From: Chthonomonas sp. UBA2391
GTDB taxonomy: Bacteria; Armatimonadota; Fimbriimonadia; Fimbriimonadales; Fimbriimonadaceae
Assembly (NCBI GenBank): GCA_002343825.1
Contig: DDSL01000037.1
Span: 3,281-21,990, forward strand
Length of the DNA: 18,710 nt
Direction: 5' to 3'
The translations under genes and the position numbers were made by a program. Below the pieces are notes generated by a model. It saw only the letters and a list, made by a program, of their open reading frames with translations. It made no database searches and was not told the DNA's origin. Below, in pieces: positions 1-7,733 of the stretch (the stretch's first letter is position 1; each line of letters opens with the position of its first letter).

Positions 1-2
1 TG

Positions 3-728
3 CCGGTGGACGCGTACGAGAGAGCGCATGTCGCCACCAACGCTCAGGCGGTGAAGAACGAATTTGCCACCCGCAACTACCGTTACGTCTTTGACTACCT
101 GGCTCTCAACGGTCGAGCCGTGCTCAATACGGCGATATTCTGTCTGATGGTGATCGCGGCTCAACTGTTGGTGAACCCTCTGGCCGCCTATGCGCTCAGC
201 CGCTATCCGATCAAGGCGACTGGCAAAATCCTCATCTTCCTGCTCGCCACCATGGCGTTCCCAGCCGAAGTGGCGATGATCCCGTCCTTCTTGCTCCTCA
301 AGGATTTGGGCCTGCTCAACACGTTTTGGGCCTTGGTTCTGCCGGGGGCGGCCAGCGGCTACATGATCTATCTGCTGAAGGGCTTCTTCGACTCGTTGCC
401 GCAGGAGCTTTATGAGAGCGGCGCGATCGACGGAGCCAAGGAGATCACGATGATGTGGAAGATCGCCCTGCCCCTCAGCCGTCCAGTGCTCGGGTATCTC
501 GCCTTGTTGGCCTTTATGGGAGCCTATGGCGCGTTCATCTTCGCCTTCTTGATCGTGCAAGACCGCAACATGTGGACTCTGATGGTCTCGATCTACCAGT
601 TGCAAATGGTTGCGCCCAAAGCGGTGATCATGGCCGCACTCACGGTGGCTGCCGCGCCGACCCTGTTGGTCTTCCTCCTCACCCAGCGGGTCATTATGCG
701 AGGCATCGTGCTCCCCGGCGAGCGGTAG
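3..728 (+). CDS. Carbohydrate ABC transporter permease, MalG-like (5' end cut off)
   Basis: Inner-membrane permease subunit of an ABC importer of the MalG/UgpE family, which imports sugars or glycosides together with a MalF-type partner, a binding protein and an ATPase. Counting residues from the GTG at base 6, several hydrophobic helices are visible (about 40-62, 73-95, 105-125, 160-182, 207-230). The EAA loop that contacts the ATPase is at about 134-157 (ESGAIDG, then I-A-L-P). Family members are usually about 270-300 residues. The frame stays open to the window edge with no convincing start, so the true start is probably upstream and the GTG at 6 is internal. The stop is TAG at 726-728. 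The next gene, 14 bases on, is an oxidoreductase typical of sugar catabolism, which supports a carbohydrate role. The substrate cannot be told from the sequence. Confidence 0.9.
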   Translation, partial: PVDAYERAHVATNAQAVKNEFATRNYRYVFDYLALNGRAVLNTAIFCLMVIAAQLLVNPLAAYALSRYPIKATGKILIFLLATMAFPAEVAMIPSFLLLKDLGLLNTFWALVLPGAASGYMIYLLKGFFDSLPQELYESGAIDGAKEITMMWKIALPLSRPVLGYLALLAFMGAYGAFIFAFLIVQDRNMWTLMVSIYQLQMVAPKAVIMAALTVAAAPTLLVFLLTQRVIMRGIVLPGER

Positions 729-742
729 TAGAATCAAGATCT

Positions 743-1723
743 ATGGCTTCGAGTTTGAATTGGGCGATCCTGGGGACCGGGTCCATCGCGGAAAAGTTTG
801 CCGAGGGGCTCCCCTTGTGCCAGCACGGCAAGTTGGTCGCAGTGGGATCGCGGAACGCCGATAGCGCCGAGGCATTTGTTGCCAAGCACGCCGGCCAGGC
901 TTATGGAAGCTATGAGGAGGCGATCGCCGATCCCCAAGTCGAAGCGGTCTACATCGCGCTCCCCCACCACCTCCACGCCGAGTGGACCATCAAGGCGGCC
1001 CGAGCAGGCAAGCACATCCTCTGCGAAAAGCCCTTTGCCATGAACCTCGCCCAAGCTCGCGAGGCGCTCGCGGCGGTCAAGGAGGCGGGAGTCTTCTTCA
1101 TGGAGGCCTTCATGTACCGGTGCCACCCCCAAACGATCCTCCTCAGGCAGTTGCTCAACGATGGGGTCATTGGTCGGATCATGGTGGTGACGGGCGAATT
1201 CTGCTACGCGACCCAGCGACCTGGAAAGCACTTCCGAGTCGATCCGGCGCTCGGCGGCGGAGCCCTGATGGACGTTGGTTGCTACCCGGTCTCGATGATC
1301 CGCCTGATCGCCGGACAAGAGCCGAAGCGCGTCGTCTATTCGGCCGAACTCACCCCCGAGGGCTATGATGGCTACGGGTCGGGTCTGATGGACTTTGAGA
1401 ACGGAGTCCGGGCCACGTTCAATGCCTCGGTGCACTGCAACGGCCGAAACTGGGTGACGATCAACGGCGAAAACGGAACGATCACCGTCACCGATCCCTG
1501 GTTCTGCAACGGGCAGTTGGTGGTGCAGATCAACGGCCGCGCGCCGGAGGAGATGCGCTACAGGAAGCCACCTCACCTGTGGGGCAACCAGTCCATTGTC
1601 GCCGCTCAGCTGCTGGAGCGCAAGCAAGCCCCGTTCATGAGTTGGGAAGACACCTTGGGGAATATGCGGATCCTCGACCTCATGCGCCAATCCGCCGGTA
1701 TTCGGTGGGATGTCGATGAATGA
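743..1723 (+). CDS. Gfo/Idh/MocA family NAD(P)-dependent oxidoreductase
   Basis: Cytoplasmic dehydrogenase of 326 residues acting on sugars, sugar acids or related diols. The N-terminal Rossmann fold has the dinucleotide loop LGTGSIAEKF at residues 10-19. The family EKP motif with its catalytic lysine is at 95-97, in a CEKPFAMNLAQA context. The C-terminal substrate/dimer domain has the glycine-rich GGGALMDVGCYP at 171-182. The EAFMYRCHPQ stretch (121-130) resembles the dihydrodiol dehydrogenase and D-xylose dehydrogenase branch, so those are the closest named options; the exact substrate is unknown. The frame is open upstream to base 455, but that part overlaps the permease gene and reads as an out-of-frame shadow. 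The ATG at 743, 14 bases after the permease stop, puts the Rossmann strand at the expected place. Probably co-transcribed with the permease; the Shine-Dalgarno is weak. Confidence 0.93.
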   Translation: MASSLNWAILGTGSIAEKFAEGLPLCQHGKLVAVGSRNADSAEAFVAKHAGQAYGSYEEAIADPQVEAVYIALPHHLHAEWTIKAARAGKHILCEKPFAMNLAQAREALAAVKEAGVFFMEAFMYRCHPQTILLRQLLNDGVIGRIMVVTGEFCYATQRPGKHFRVDPALGGGALMDVGCYPVSMIRLIAGQEPKRVVYSAELTPEGYDGYGSGLMDFENGVRATFNASVHCNGRNWVTINGENGTITVTDPWFCNGQLVVQINGRAPEEMRYRKPPHLWGNQSIVAAQLLERKQAPFMSWEDTLGNMRILDLMRQSAGIRWDVDE

Positions 1724-1806
1724 CCTTGAGATTGTTTTCGGCGGGCCGCCATTGATGACTCTCTAAACTCGACTCGACGGAGGCCCAACGGAACTCTCTG
1801 TCCAGC

Positions 1807-1830
1807 CCAGAAAACAGTTCTGTTTTTTGG
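1807..1830. promoter_or_regulatory. Dyad between the oxidoreductase and repeat-protein genes (operator or weak terminator)
   Basis: AAAACAG at 1811-1817 and CTGTTTT at 1820-1826 are exact reverse complements separated by TT. Allowing one G-T pair, the dyad extends to CC/GG at 1807 and 1830. An alternative fold is a 5-bp stem CAGAA/TTCTG (1808-1822) followed directly by six T, which would be a weak intrinsic terminator for the oxidoreductase. The dyad ends 11 bases before a TATACT box, so an operator is equally possible. Confidence 0.4.
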
Positions 1831-1841
1831 CAAACTGCTCG

Positions 1842-1847
1842 TATACT
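1842..1847 (+). promoter_or_regulatory. Candidate -10 box for the repeat-protein gene
   Basis: TATACT matches TATAAT at five of six positions and lies 34 bases before the start codon. No good -35 hexamer sits 16-18 bases upstream; the best is TTCTGT at 1818-1823, inside the dyad at 1807-1830. Weak -35 plus overlapping dyad would fit a regulated promoter, but this is inferred from hexamers only. Confidence 0.35.
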
Positions 1848-1856
1848 AGCCTTGGT

Positions 1857-1872
1857 CGGTTGTAATCAACCG
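1857..1872 (+). promoter_or_regulatory. 6-bp hairpin just upstream of the repeat-protein start codon
   Basis: CGGTTG and CAACCG are exact reverse complements with a TAAT loop, ending 8 bases before the ATG at 1881. If the TATACT box at 1842 is used, transcription would start at about 1853-1855 and this hairpin would form the very 5' end of the mRNA. It could protect the end of the transcript or affect ribosome access; a DNA-level operator is also possible. Confidence 0.4.
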
Positions 1873-1880
1873 GTGAAGAG

Positions 1881-4800
1881 ATGAGTGGTGTTGGATTTCA
1901 CTTTGAAACGTGCTTGGATCGATGGGGTCTTTTCAGCAAAAGGTCTGCCTTAATTGCTGGGCTGATCCTTGCGGCGGTGATGTCTCTAGCGGCCCCTGGT
2001 GAGACCGTTCCGGTCTCCGTTGGGCTTCCTGGCTCAGGACCGATTGGCGATTCTCAATTCCCGGCCGTCAGTGCAGATGGTCGGTATGTGGTGTTCGAGT
2101 CGGATTCCCCGGACTTCATCGTTGGGGATACCAATGGTCTGAAGGACATCTTTCTCACGGACCTTGGAACGGGTTCGACAACTCGAGTCAGTGTCAGCAC
2201 TTCGGGAGCGCAGGGCGACGGCGAGTCCAGCAATCCTGCAATCTCGTCCGACGGGCGGTACGTGGTCTTTGAATCCGGTGCCAAGAACCTCGTTTCGGGC
2301 GATACCAACGGATCAGCAGACATCTTTGTGAGGGATCTCGTTTCGGGAACGACGACTCGGGTCAGCGTAGACTCGTCCGGAGGACAGGGGAACGGTGCCT
2401 CCCGGACTCCCTCGATCTCTGCAGATGGCACTCGCGTTACGTTTCAGTCTTCTGCGAGCAACCTAGTGGGGTCCGATACCAACGGTTTGTCCGATATCTT
2501 TGTCCGAGATCTCGGAACGAGCCAAACCAGCCGCGCGAGCGTGGGGGTCGCGAATGTCCAGTCGGATGGTTCTTCGCTCAACCCTGAGATCTCTGGCAAT
2601 GGTCGATACGTGGTATTCGAATCCCAAGCGACGAACCTGGTGGCGGGCGGGACGAGTGGGATCACTGAGATTTATCTTCGAGACCTCTCAACCGGCACCA
2701 CGATCCGGGTGGCACTCGATTCTAATGAAATCCCCGCGAACGGTCAGTCCGAAAGGCCGGCCATCTCTGCTGATGGGCGGTTCGTGGCGTTCGACTCGAT
2801 CGCCAGCAATTTGGCTACGGACGATACCAACGGGGTTGAAGACATCTTTGTGCGGGACCTGGTTCTGACCACCACGACCCGGGTCAGCGTGGATTCCAAC
2901 GATTTGCAGGGCGATGGCTTCTCGGCCCGGCCCTCTCTCTCCTCGGACGGGCGCTATGTGAGCTTTGAATCCCAGGCCACCAATCTCGTGGCTGGAGACA
3001 CGAATGGAACTTGGGACACGTTCGTCCGCGATCGAACCGACCGGGTGACTACCCGGGTCAGCGTCTCAAGTTCGGAGGTCGAGGCCCTTGGCGGATCTTT
3101 CGTCACGTCCATTTCAGCCAATGGCCGGTACGTTGTGTTTGAATCCGAGGCCAACAACCTGGAGTCCGGGGACTTCAACGGGAATCAGGACATCTTTGTC
3201 CGCGACTCGGTGGCGGGAACGACGGCTCGGATCAGCCGTGATTTGGCCCCCGCACTCGGGAATGGATCCTCGGGTCAGGCTGCGATGGACCTCAGCGGGC
3301 GATACGTGGTCTTTGCCTCGGCGGCCTCCAACCTCGTCAGTACGGACGGAAATGGAGCCGACGATGTGTTCCTCCGAGACATGGAGTCTGGCACGTTCTC
3401 ACTCGTCAGCAAGAACTCGGCCGGGGTTCAAGCCAATGGATTTTCTTTCGACCCCTCCATTTCCGCAGACGGCAGACTCGTGGCCTTCATGTCGGATGCC
3501 CGGAATTTGGATCCCTCGGATACGACGATCTGGCTCGATATCTTTGTCCGCGACCTGACGGCGGGAACGACGACCCGGATCAACCTCGGTCCGGGTGGGG
3601 TTCAGGCAAATGAAAACTCCTTTGCGCCCTCGATCTCCGCAGACGGAAGGTATGTCGCCTTTGCCTCCCTCGCGCGGAACCTGGTGACGGGTGATTCGAA
3701 CAACCGACAAGATATCTTTCTTCGGGACCTTACGCTGAATTCAACGACCCGAGTCAGCGTGAGTTCCACCGCTGCTCAGGCAAACAACGATTCCGAAAAC
3801 CCGGCCTTAGGCGATGGGAAGATCGTGGCCTTCGATTCCTTGGCGTCCAACCTCGTCTCGGGAGATTCCAATTCAAGACGAGATGTCTTTGTCCGGGACC
3901 TTGCTTCGGGCACCACCAGGAGAGTCAGCGTGAGTTCCACCGGTGCGCAGGGCAACGGAGATTCCTCCGCTCCAAAAGTTTCCTCCGATGGGCGTTACGT
4001 CGCTTTCGAGTCTCTGGCGACCAACCTGGTCCCCGGGGACACGAACGGGGTGGCGGATGTCTTTGTCCGGGACCTTGTTGCCAATACCACGACCAGGGTG
4101 AGTGTCAGCGGATCGGGAACCCAAGGGAACGGCTTGTCGGGAGCGGTTTCTCTGTCTGCCAACGGGAGATGGGTCTCCTTTGTCTCACTGGCTAGCAACC
4201 TTGTGCCGGGGGATACCAGCAATTCATTTGACGCCTTTGTCCGAGATACCCTCACCGGGACGACGACTCTGGCCAGCGTCAGCACCAGCGGCATCCAAGG
4301 CAACAATTCGACCTTCAATCCTGTCCTCTCGGGCAACGGTCGCTTTGTCGCGTTCGAGTCTTTCGCTAATAATCTCACCTCTACTCCGAAGCTGAGCTAC
4401 GTTTACGATCTCTTTCAGCGCGATTTGGAGGCTCCGGCAGGCCCCGTGGTCGCCATGCTGTTGTTCGAAAGTTGGGTGGGGTCTGCGCTTCCCTCAACCG
4501 CGGACTACATCCTGCGAACGCCAGGCGGGACAGTCGTCAGTTCAGGCCCCTTGACGGTTGCGGCGGATGGAAAGATCTCGATCCCGAAACCCGATGCCGG
4601 CACTTATGAGTTGCTGGTGAAGAGTCCGAGCTTCTTGCAGAAAAAGGTCGGATTGACGCAGGGAAGTACGACGGTGGACTTGGGGTCGATCACGCTGCTA
4701 AACGGCGATGTGGATGATGACAACGCCGTCACGGTCTTCGACTACATCGAGTTGTCTTTAGCATTCGATTCATCCCCTGGGGATTCGAACTGGAACCCCC

Positions 4801-4886
4801 GCGCTGACCTGGATGGTGACGGTTCGGTAACGGTGTTTGACTACATCATCCTGAGCCAGAACTTCGACGTCCAGGGCGACGAGTGA
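1881..4886 (+). CDS. Exported PD40/TolB-like repeat protein with dockerin-like C-terminus
   Basis: A 1001-residue protein of unknown specific function, probably secreted or cell-surface. Residues 1-22 are a long n-region ending in KR, followed by a hydrophobic stretch (about 23-38) and small residues, which looks like a Sec signal peptide. Residues 61-849 hold about 14 repeats of roughly 58 residues with the pattern S-x-D-G-R-Y-V-x-F-x-S, N-L-V-x-G-D-T-N-G-x-x-D-I-F-V-R-D, T-T-R-V-S-V. This fits WD40-like/TolB propeller blades; 14 blades would make two seven-bladed propellers. Residues about 856-940 look like a beta-sandwich (carboxypeptidase-regulatory-like). Residues 943-1001 hold two dockerin-type calcium loops, DVDDDN and DLDGDG, each followed by VTVFDYI. 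GAAGAG directly abuts the ATG, too close for a normal ribosome site, so a slightly later start is possible, but the signal peptide favours this one. The gene stands alone, convergent with purB. Confidence 0.85.
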   Translation: MSGVGFHFETCLDRWGLFSKRSALIAGLILAAVMSLAAPGETVPVSVGLPGSGPIGDSQFPAVSADGRYVVFESDSPDFIVGDTNGLKDIFLTDLGTGSTTRVSVSTSGAQGDGESSNPAISSDGRYVVFESGAKNLVSGDTNGSADIFVRDLVSGTTTRVSVDSSGGQGNGASRTPSISADGTRVTFQSSASNLVGSDTNGLSDIFVRDLGTSQTSRASVGVANVQSDGSSLNPEISGNGRYVVFESQATNLVAGGTSGITEIYLRDLSTGTTIRVALDSNEIPANGQSERPAISADGRFVAFDSIASNLATDDTNGVEDIFVRDLVLTTTTRVSVDSNDLQGDGFSARPSLSSDGRYVSFESQATNLVAGDTNGTWDTFVRDRTDRVTTRVSVSSSEVEALGGSFVTSISANGRYVVFESEANNLESGDFNGNQDIFVRDSVAGTTARISRDLAPALGNGSSGQAAMDLSGRYVVFASAASNLVSTDGNGADDVFLRDMESGTFSLVSKNSAGVQANGFSFDPSISADGRLVAFMSDARNLDPSDTTIWLDIFVRDLTAGTTTRINLGPGGVQANENSFAPSISADGRYVAFASLARNLVTGDSNNRQDIFLRDLTLNSTTRVSVSSTAAQANNDSENPALGDGKIVAFDSLASNLVSGDSNSRRDVFVRDLASGTTRRVSVSSTGAQGNGDSSAPKVSSDGRYVAFESLATNLVPGDTNGVADVFVRDLVANTTTRVSVSGSGTQGNGLSGAVSLSANGRWVSFVSLASNLVPGDTSNSFDAFVRDTLTGTTTLASVSTSGIQGNNSTFNPVLSGNGRFVAFESFANNLTSTPKLSYVYDLFQRDLEAPAGPVVAMLLFESWVGSALPSTADYILRTPGGTVVSSGPLTVAADGKISIPKPDAGTYELLVKSPSFLQKKVGLTQGSTTVDLGSITLLNGDVDDDNAVTVFDYIELSLAFDSSPGDSNWNPRADLDGDGSVTVFDYIILSQNFDVQGDE
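2061..4427 (+). repeat. About 14 tandem protein-coding repeats of roughly 174 bp
   Basis: Residues 61-849 of the exported protein are tandem units of about 58 residues, so the DNA has a period near 174 bp. Unit 11 lacks one or two residues and unit 14 is degenerate and short. The units have clearly diverged at DNA level while keeping the F-E-S, D-T-N-G-x-x-D and F-V-R-D positions. That points to old duplications held by selection, not recent slippage. Confidence 0.8.
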
Positions 4887-4893
4887 GGCTCAC
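4883..4893. other. Short palindrome holding the stop codons of two convergent genes
   Basis: GTGAG-G-CTCAC spans the TGA of the repeat-protein gene (4884-4886) and the TGA of purB on the other strand (4890-4892). Five-base arms with one central base are too short for a convincing terminator and no T-tract follows on either strand. Partly a consequence of two facing TGA codons. Confidence 0.3.
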
Positions 4894-6203
4894 CGCGGTA
4901 GGGCGTATCCGGCGTGCCGCAGGTGGTGCTCCAGGTCAAACAGGGCCGCCGCTTGCTCGGGGGTTAGCCGCGAGGCGACGTCGGGATCGGCCAGAACCGC
5001 GCTCTTGAAGTCCTCCCCGTCCCAGGCCTTGGCCGCATTCCGTTGGGCAACCTTGTAGGCTCCCTCGCGGGACATCCCCGCCTGAACCAGCGCCACCATG
5101 ATGTGCTCGCTAAAGACCAAATCGCCCATCTGGCGTAAGTTCCGCATCATGTTCTCGGGCAGAACCACCAGCCCGCCCAGGATCTTGGTCAACCGCGCGA
5201 TCATGAAGTCCACGACTTGGAACGTGTCCGGGAAGATAATCCGCTCAAGCGAGGAGTTCGTCAGGTCTCGCTCGTGCCAGGTCATCACGCTCTCCAGCAT
5301 CGCGTGGGCGTTGGCCCGCACCAGCCGGGAGAGGCCGCAGACCGTCTCACTGTTCCAGGGGTTGCGCTTGTGGGGCATCGCGCTGCTGCCGGTTTGCCCG
5401 GCCGCAAACTCTTCTTGAACCTCCAATATCTCCGTCCTCTGAAGGTTTCGCAGTTCGGTGGCCCATCGTTCCATCGATCCGGCGAGGACGGCCAGGTCGC
5501 AAAGAACCCGGGCATGCCGGTCGCGGGCTACGATCTGGGTTGCGGCTGGGTCGGGACGCAGGCCTAGGGCGGCGCAGATCTTGGCCTCGATCTCGGGATC
5601 GACGTGGGCGTGGATCCCCACCGCCCCGCTGATCTTGCCCACCGCGATCTCGTCTCTGCCTTGGCGTAGCCTCATGAGGCTGCGGTCGAGTTCGTGCAGC
5701 CATCCCGAAAGCTTGAAACCAAAGGTGATCGGCTCGGCGTGGATGCCGTGGGTTCGGCCGATGCAGGGGGTCTCTAGATGCTGGGCAGCAAGCCCGTGCA
5801 ACACCATTCGGAGCTTCTCGAGAGATCCCATCAAGACATCGAGAGAGTCCCGCATCATCATCCCTAGGGCAGTATCGATGACGTCATAGCTGGTCACTCC
5901 GAAGTGGATCCAGCGGCTGGGGGTTTCGTCGGTCCCGGCCTCTTTGCCCGCATATCGGCTGACGTATTCGCTCATGCACCGGACAAAAGCCACCAGGTCG
6001 TGGCGGGTTTCGAGTTCGAGCTCATCGCATCGGGCCAGATCAAAACCAGCCCCGCCGCGAATGGCCTCCATATCCCCGACGGGGACGACGCCCGCATCAG
6101 CGAAGGCTTGGCAAATCGCAACTTCGACCTGCATCCAGCGGTCATATTTGGCTTGGCGGCTCCAGATGGAGGTCATGGCCGGGGTGCAATAGCGCTCGAT
6201 CAT
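4890..6203 (-). CDS. purB: Adenylosuccinate lyase
   Basis: Cytoplasmic 437-residue enzyme of the fumarase/aspartase superfamily. It splits SAICAR to AICAR plus fumarate and adenylosuccinate to AMP plus fumarate in purine synthesis. Visible family features are TRHDL at 66-70, the GVTSYDVIDT block at 102-111, the catalytic-histidine motif GRTHGIHAEP at 149-158 and the flexible signature loop SSAMPHKRNP at 273-282 with the catalytic serine. Length and N-terminus (MIERYCTPAM) match the short bacterial PurB form. The start at 6203 is the natural family start; no strong Shine-Dalgarno precedes it. The stop is 3 bases from the stop of the repeat-protein gene, so the two genes converge with essentially no spacer. 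It is divergent from the MacB-like permease. No other purine genes are nearby. Confidence 0.97.
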   Translation of the reverse strand: MIERYCTPAMTSIWSRQAKYDRWMQVEVAICQAFADAGVVPVGDMEAIRGGAGFDLARCDELELETRHDLVAFVRCMSEYVSRYAGKEAGTDETPSRWIHFGVTSYDVIDTALGMMMRDSLDVLMGSLEKLRMVLHGLAAQHLETPCIGRTHGIHAEPITFGFKLSGWLHELDRSLMRLRQGRDEIAVGKISGAVGIHAHVDPEIEAKICAALGLRPDPAATQIVARDRHARVLCDLAVLAGSMERWATELRNLQRTEILEVQEEFAAGQTGSSAMPHKRNPWNSETVCGLSRLVRANAHAMLESVMTWHERDLTNSSLERIIFPDTFQVVDFMIARLTKILGGLVVLPENMMRNLRQMGDLVFSEHIMVALVQAGMSREGAYKVAQRNAAKAWDGEDFKSAVLADPDVASRLTPEQAAALFDLEHHLRHAGYALPR

Positions 6204-6261
6204 CTCACTTAGGAGGGTACTCGGCGGACAAACAGGCCCGCCGGTCCGTTGTAACTACTTG

Positions 6262-7467
6262 GTGAACTCCCTCAAGTCGAACTTCCTGGCCGCGATCCGC
6301 AGCATCGTCGAACAGCGCAGCCGCGCCGCCCTGAGCGCAATCGGGGTCGCGGTGGCTTCGGTCGCGATCGTGACGCTGGTCAGCATCGCGCTGGGGGTCC
6401 GTGGCGATATCACCAAGCAGGTCGAAGATCTGGGCGTCAACACGCTGATCGTTCTGCCCGGACGGATCGAAGAAGGCAACTTCAACCCCAACCTCGGCGG
6501 TCAGAGCTTTCTGAGAGAGGAATACGGAAAGGATCTGCTCCAGACTCCCGGGGTCTTGCGCGTTGCTCCCCTCACCTTTGCCGGAGGCGGCATCCGCTAC
6601 AAGGAAGAAGAGGCCTATCCGACCATGGTGGCCACCACCAGTGACTGGTTCAAGATGCACCCCGAGAGCCTCAAGAGCGGAAATCTGTGGGAAGACCCCA
6701 AGACGACCCAGCGGGTGGCGGTCATCGGCGCCGTCGCGAGCAATCGGCTCTTCGGCGAAAACGTCGACCCGGTCGGCAAGACCGTGGAGATCCACGAGAA
6801 AGACTACACCGTGATCGGAGTGACCCAAGATGAAGAGAGCGAAAGCAACCTCTTCAGCATGTTCAGCCTTCAGAACGTCGTCTACATCCCCTATCACGCG
6901 ATGAAGATCGACCAGCCGGACATGCAAACCGACCGACTGATGGTGCAGAGCGCTCCCGATGCCGAACCAAAGCCCCTGGTCGCCGAGCTGGAGCAACGAC
7001 TGGGCAAATTTCTCGACTACCAACAGTATTCGGTCCTGACCAATGAGGACCTTTTGGGGTTGGTCTATAAGCTGATGAGCATCCTAACCTGGTTGCTGGT
7101 GGGCCTCACTTCGATTGCCCTCTTTGTCGGGGGGGTGGGGATCATGACCGTGATGCTGATGTCGGTGAACGAGCGTAGCCGCGAGATCGGGATCCGCAAG
7201 ACGGTCGGCGCAACTCGGAGGGATATCTTCTGGCAATTTCTCTCCGAGTCTTCGCTCCTTGCCCTGATCGGTGGTGCTCTCGGGTTAGCCTTCAGCTACG
7301 TCGTCTGCTTCTTGCTCTACACCTACACCGACGTCAAGCCCACCGTTACGTGGGGAGTCGTGGCGATGTGCTTTAGCGTGTGCCTCGGCGTCGGCTGCAT
7401 CTTTGGGCTTTTGCCTGCGGTTCGCGCCTCGGGCAAGGACCCGGTGGTCAGCTTGCGCAACGAGTGA
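6262..7467 (+). CDS. ABC transporter permease, MacB/FtsX type
   Basis: Inner-membrane permease of about 401 residues from the MacB/LolC/FtsX superfamily, whose members act as mechanotransmission subunits in lipoprotein, peptide, antibiotic or lipid export. Topology is typical: one N-terminal helix (about 23-46), a large periplasmic MacB core domain (about 47-265), then three C-terminal helices. The cytoplasmic coupling loop reads SVNERSREIGIRKTVGATRRDIFWQF, the family signature. The start is GTG 6262 or the adjacent TTG 6259; both give the expected N-S-L-K-S-N-F-L-A-A-I-R-S beginning. There is no Shine-Dalgarno near either codon; an AGGAGG at 6211-6216 is about 45 bases too far away, so the gene may be leaderless or start unusually. 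No ATPase or membrane-fusion partner is in the window, so the substrate cannot be inferred. Its stop nearly touches that of the next, opposite-strand gene. Confidence 0.92.
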   Translation: MNSLKSNFLAAIRSIVEQRSRAALSAIGVAVASVAIVTLVSIALGVRGDITKQVEDLGVNTLIVLPGRIEEGNFNPNLGGQSFLREEYGKDLLQTPGVLRVAPLTFAGGGIRYKEEEAYPTMVATTSDWFKMHPESLKSGNLWEDPKTTQRVAVIGAVASNRLFGENVDPVGKTVEIHEKDYTVIGVTQDEESESNLFSMFSLQNVVYIPYHAMKIDQPDMQTDRLMVQSAPDAEPKPLVAELEQRLGKFLDYQQYSVLTNEDLLGLVYKLMSILTWLLVGLTSIALFVGGVGIMTVMLMSVNERSREIGIRKTVGATRRDIFWQFLSESSLLALIGGALGLAFSYVVCFLLYTYTDVKPTVTWGVVAMCFSVCLGVGCIFGLLPAVRASGKDPVVSLRNE

Positions 7468-7475
7468 CCCGGGGG

Positions 7476-7679
7476 TTAGGTTCGCCAAAATAGCACGCCC
7501 GCTCCGAGCCCGAGGGCGGTGATGAAAAGTGAAGCCTTTCCCACCGCTGCCCCGATCCGGAAGGCCCGCTCGGCCCCTATCTTGGCGCTGAGGACTCTCG
7601 CCCCGAACTTCAGGAAGAGGCCGACCAAAACCCACCACGCCCCCACGGCGATGAGAATTGCCTGCCCAGTGGTGATCAT
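7476..7679 (-). CDS. Small hypothetical membrane protein
   Basis: A 67-residue protein I do not recognise. Starting at the ATG at 7679 (MITTGQAIL), it has two hydrophobic segments, about residues 7-24 (ILIAVGAWWVLVGLFLKF) and 42-65, joined by a basic, alanine-rich loop (ARVLSAKIGAERAFRIGAA). This suggests a two-helix inner-membrane protein. An upstream in-frame ATG at 7697 would add six polar residues; the shorter form is preferred because hydrophobic sequence then begins soon after the N-terminus. It is the last gene of the minus-strand run, separated from the DUF72 gene by a structured 110-base spacer that may hold its promoter. Codon use and the clear two-helix pattern argue that it is real; the function is unknown. 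Confidence 0.6.
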   Translation of the reverse strand: MITTGQAILIAVGAWWVLVGLFLKFGARVLSAKIGAERAFRIGAAVGKASLFITALGLGAGVLFWRT

Positions 7680-7697
7680 CCGGTTGTGATACCGCAT

Positions 7698-7727
7698 GGG
7701 TTGGGGGTTAGGGGATAGGGGATAGGG
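7698..7727 (+). repeat. G-rich short tandem repeat with G-quadruplex motif
   Basis: Five runs of three or more G (7698-7700, 7703-7707, 7711-7714, 7718-7721, 7725-7727) are separated by TT, TTA, ATA and ATA. That fits the usual four-tract G-quadruplex rule with very short loops. The core is a tandem GGGGATA with one GGGGTTA variant. It lies directly before the upstream ATG of the small membrane-protein gene on the other strand. Confidence 0.65.
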
Positions 7728-7733
7728 TCGCGA

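Noticed and set aside
455..742. In-frame upstream extension of the oxidoreductase
   Set aside because: It would overlap the permease gene by over 270 bases and reads as arginine/proline-rich shadow sequence; ATG 743 fits the family N-terminus.
734..1690. 318-codon open frame on the minus strand
   Set aside because: Antisense to the Gfo/Idh/MocA oxidoreductase, whose motifs are clear on the plus strand.
1740..1750. GGCGG-G-CCGCC as a terminator for the oxidoreductase gene
   Set aside because: One-base centre leaves no normal loop and no T-tract follows; the dyad at 1807-1830 is a better candidate.
2061..4427. 174-bp periodic DNA as a CRISPR or satellite array
   Set aside because: The period is 58 codons in one open frame with conserved protein motifs and diverged codons; it is a protein repeat.
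6223..6248. GC-rich inverted repeats (GGCGG/CCGCC and CGGAC/GTCCG) in the purB-permease spacer
   Set aside because: Arms of only five GC-rich bases with loops over ten are expected by chance in this composition.
6205..7023. 272-codon open frame on the minus strand
   Set aside because: Antisense to the MacB-like permease; composition is that of a shadow frame.
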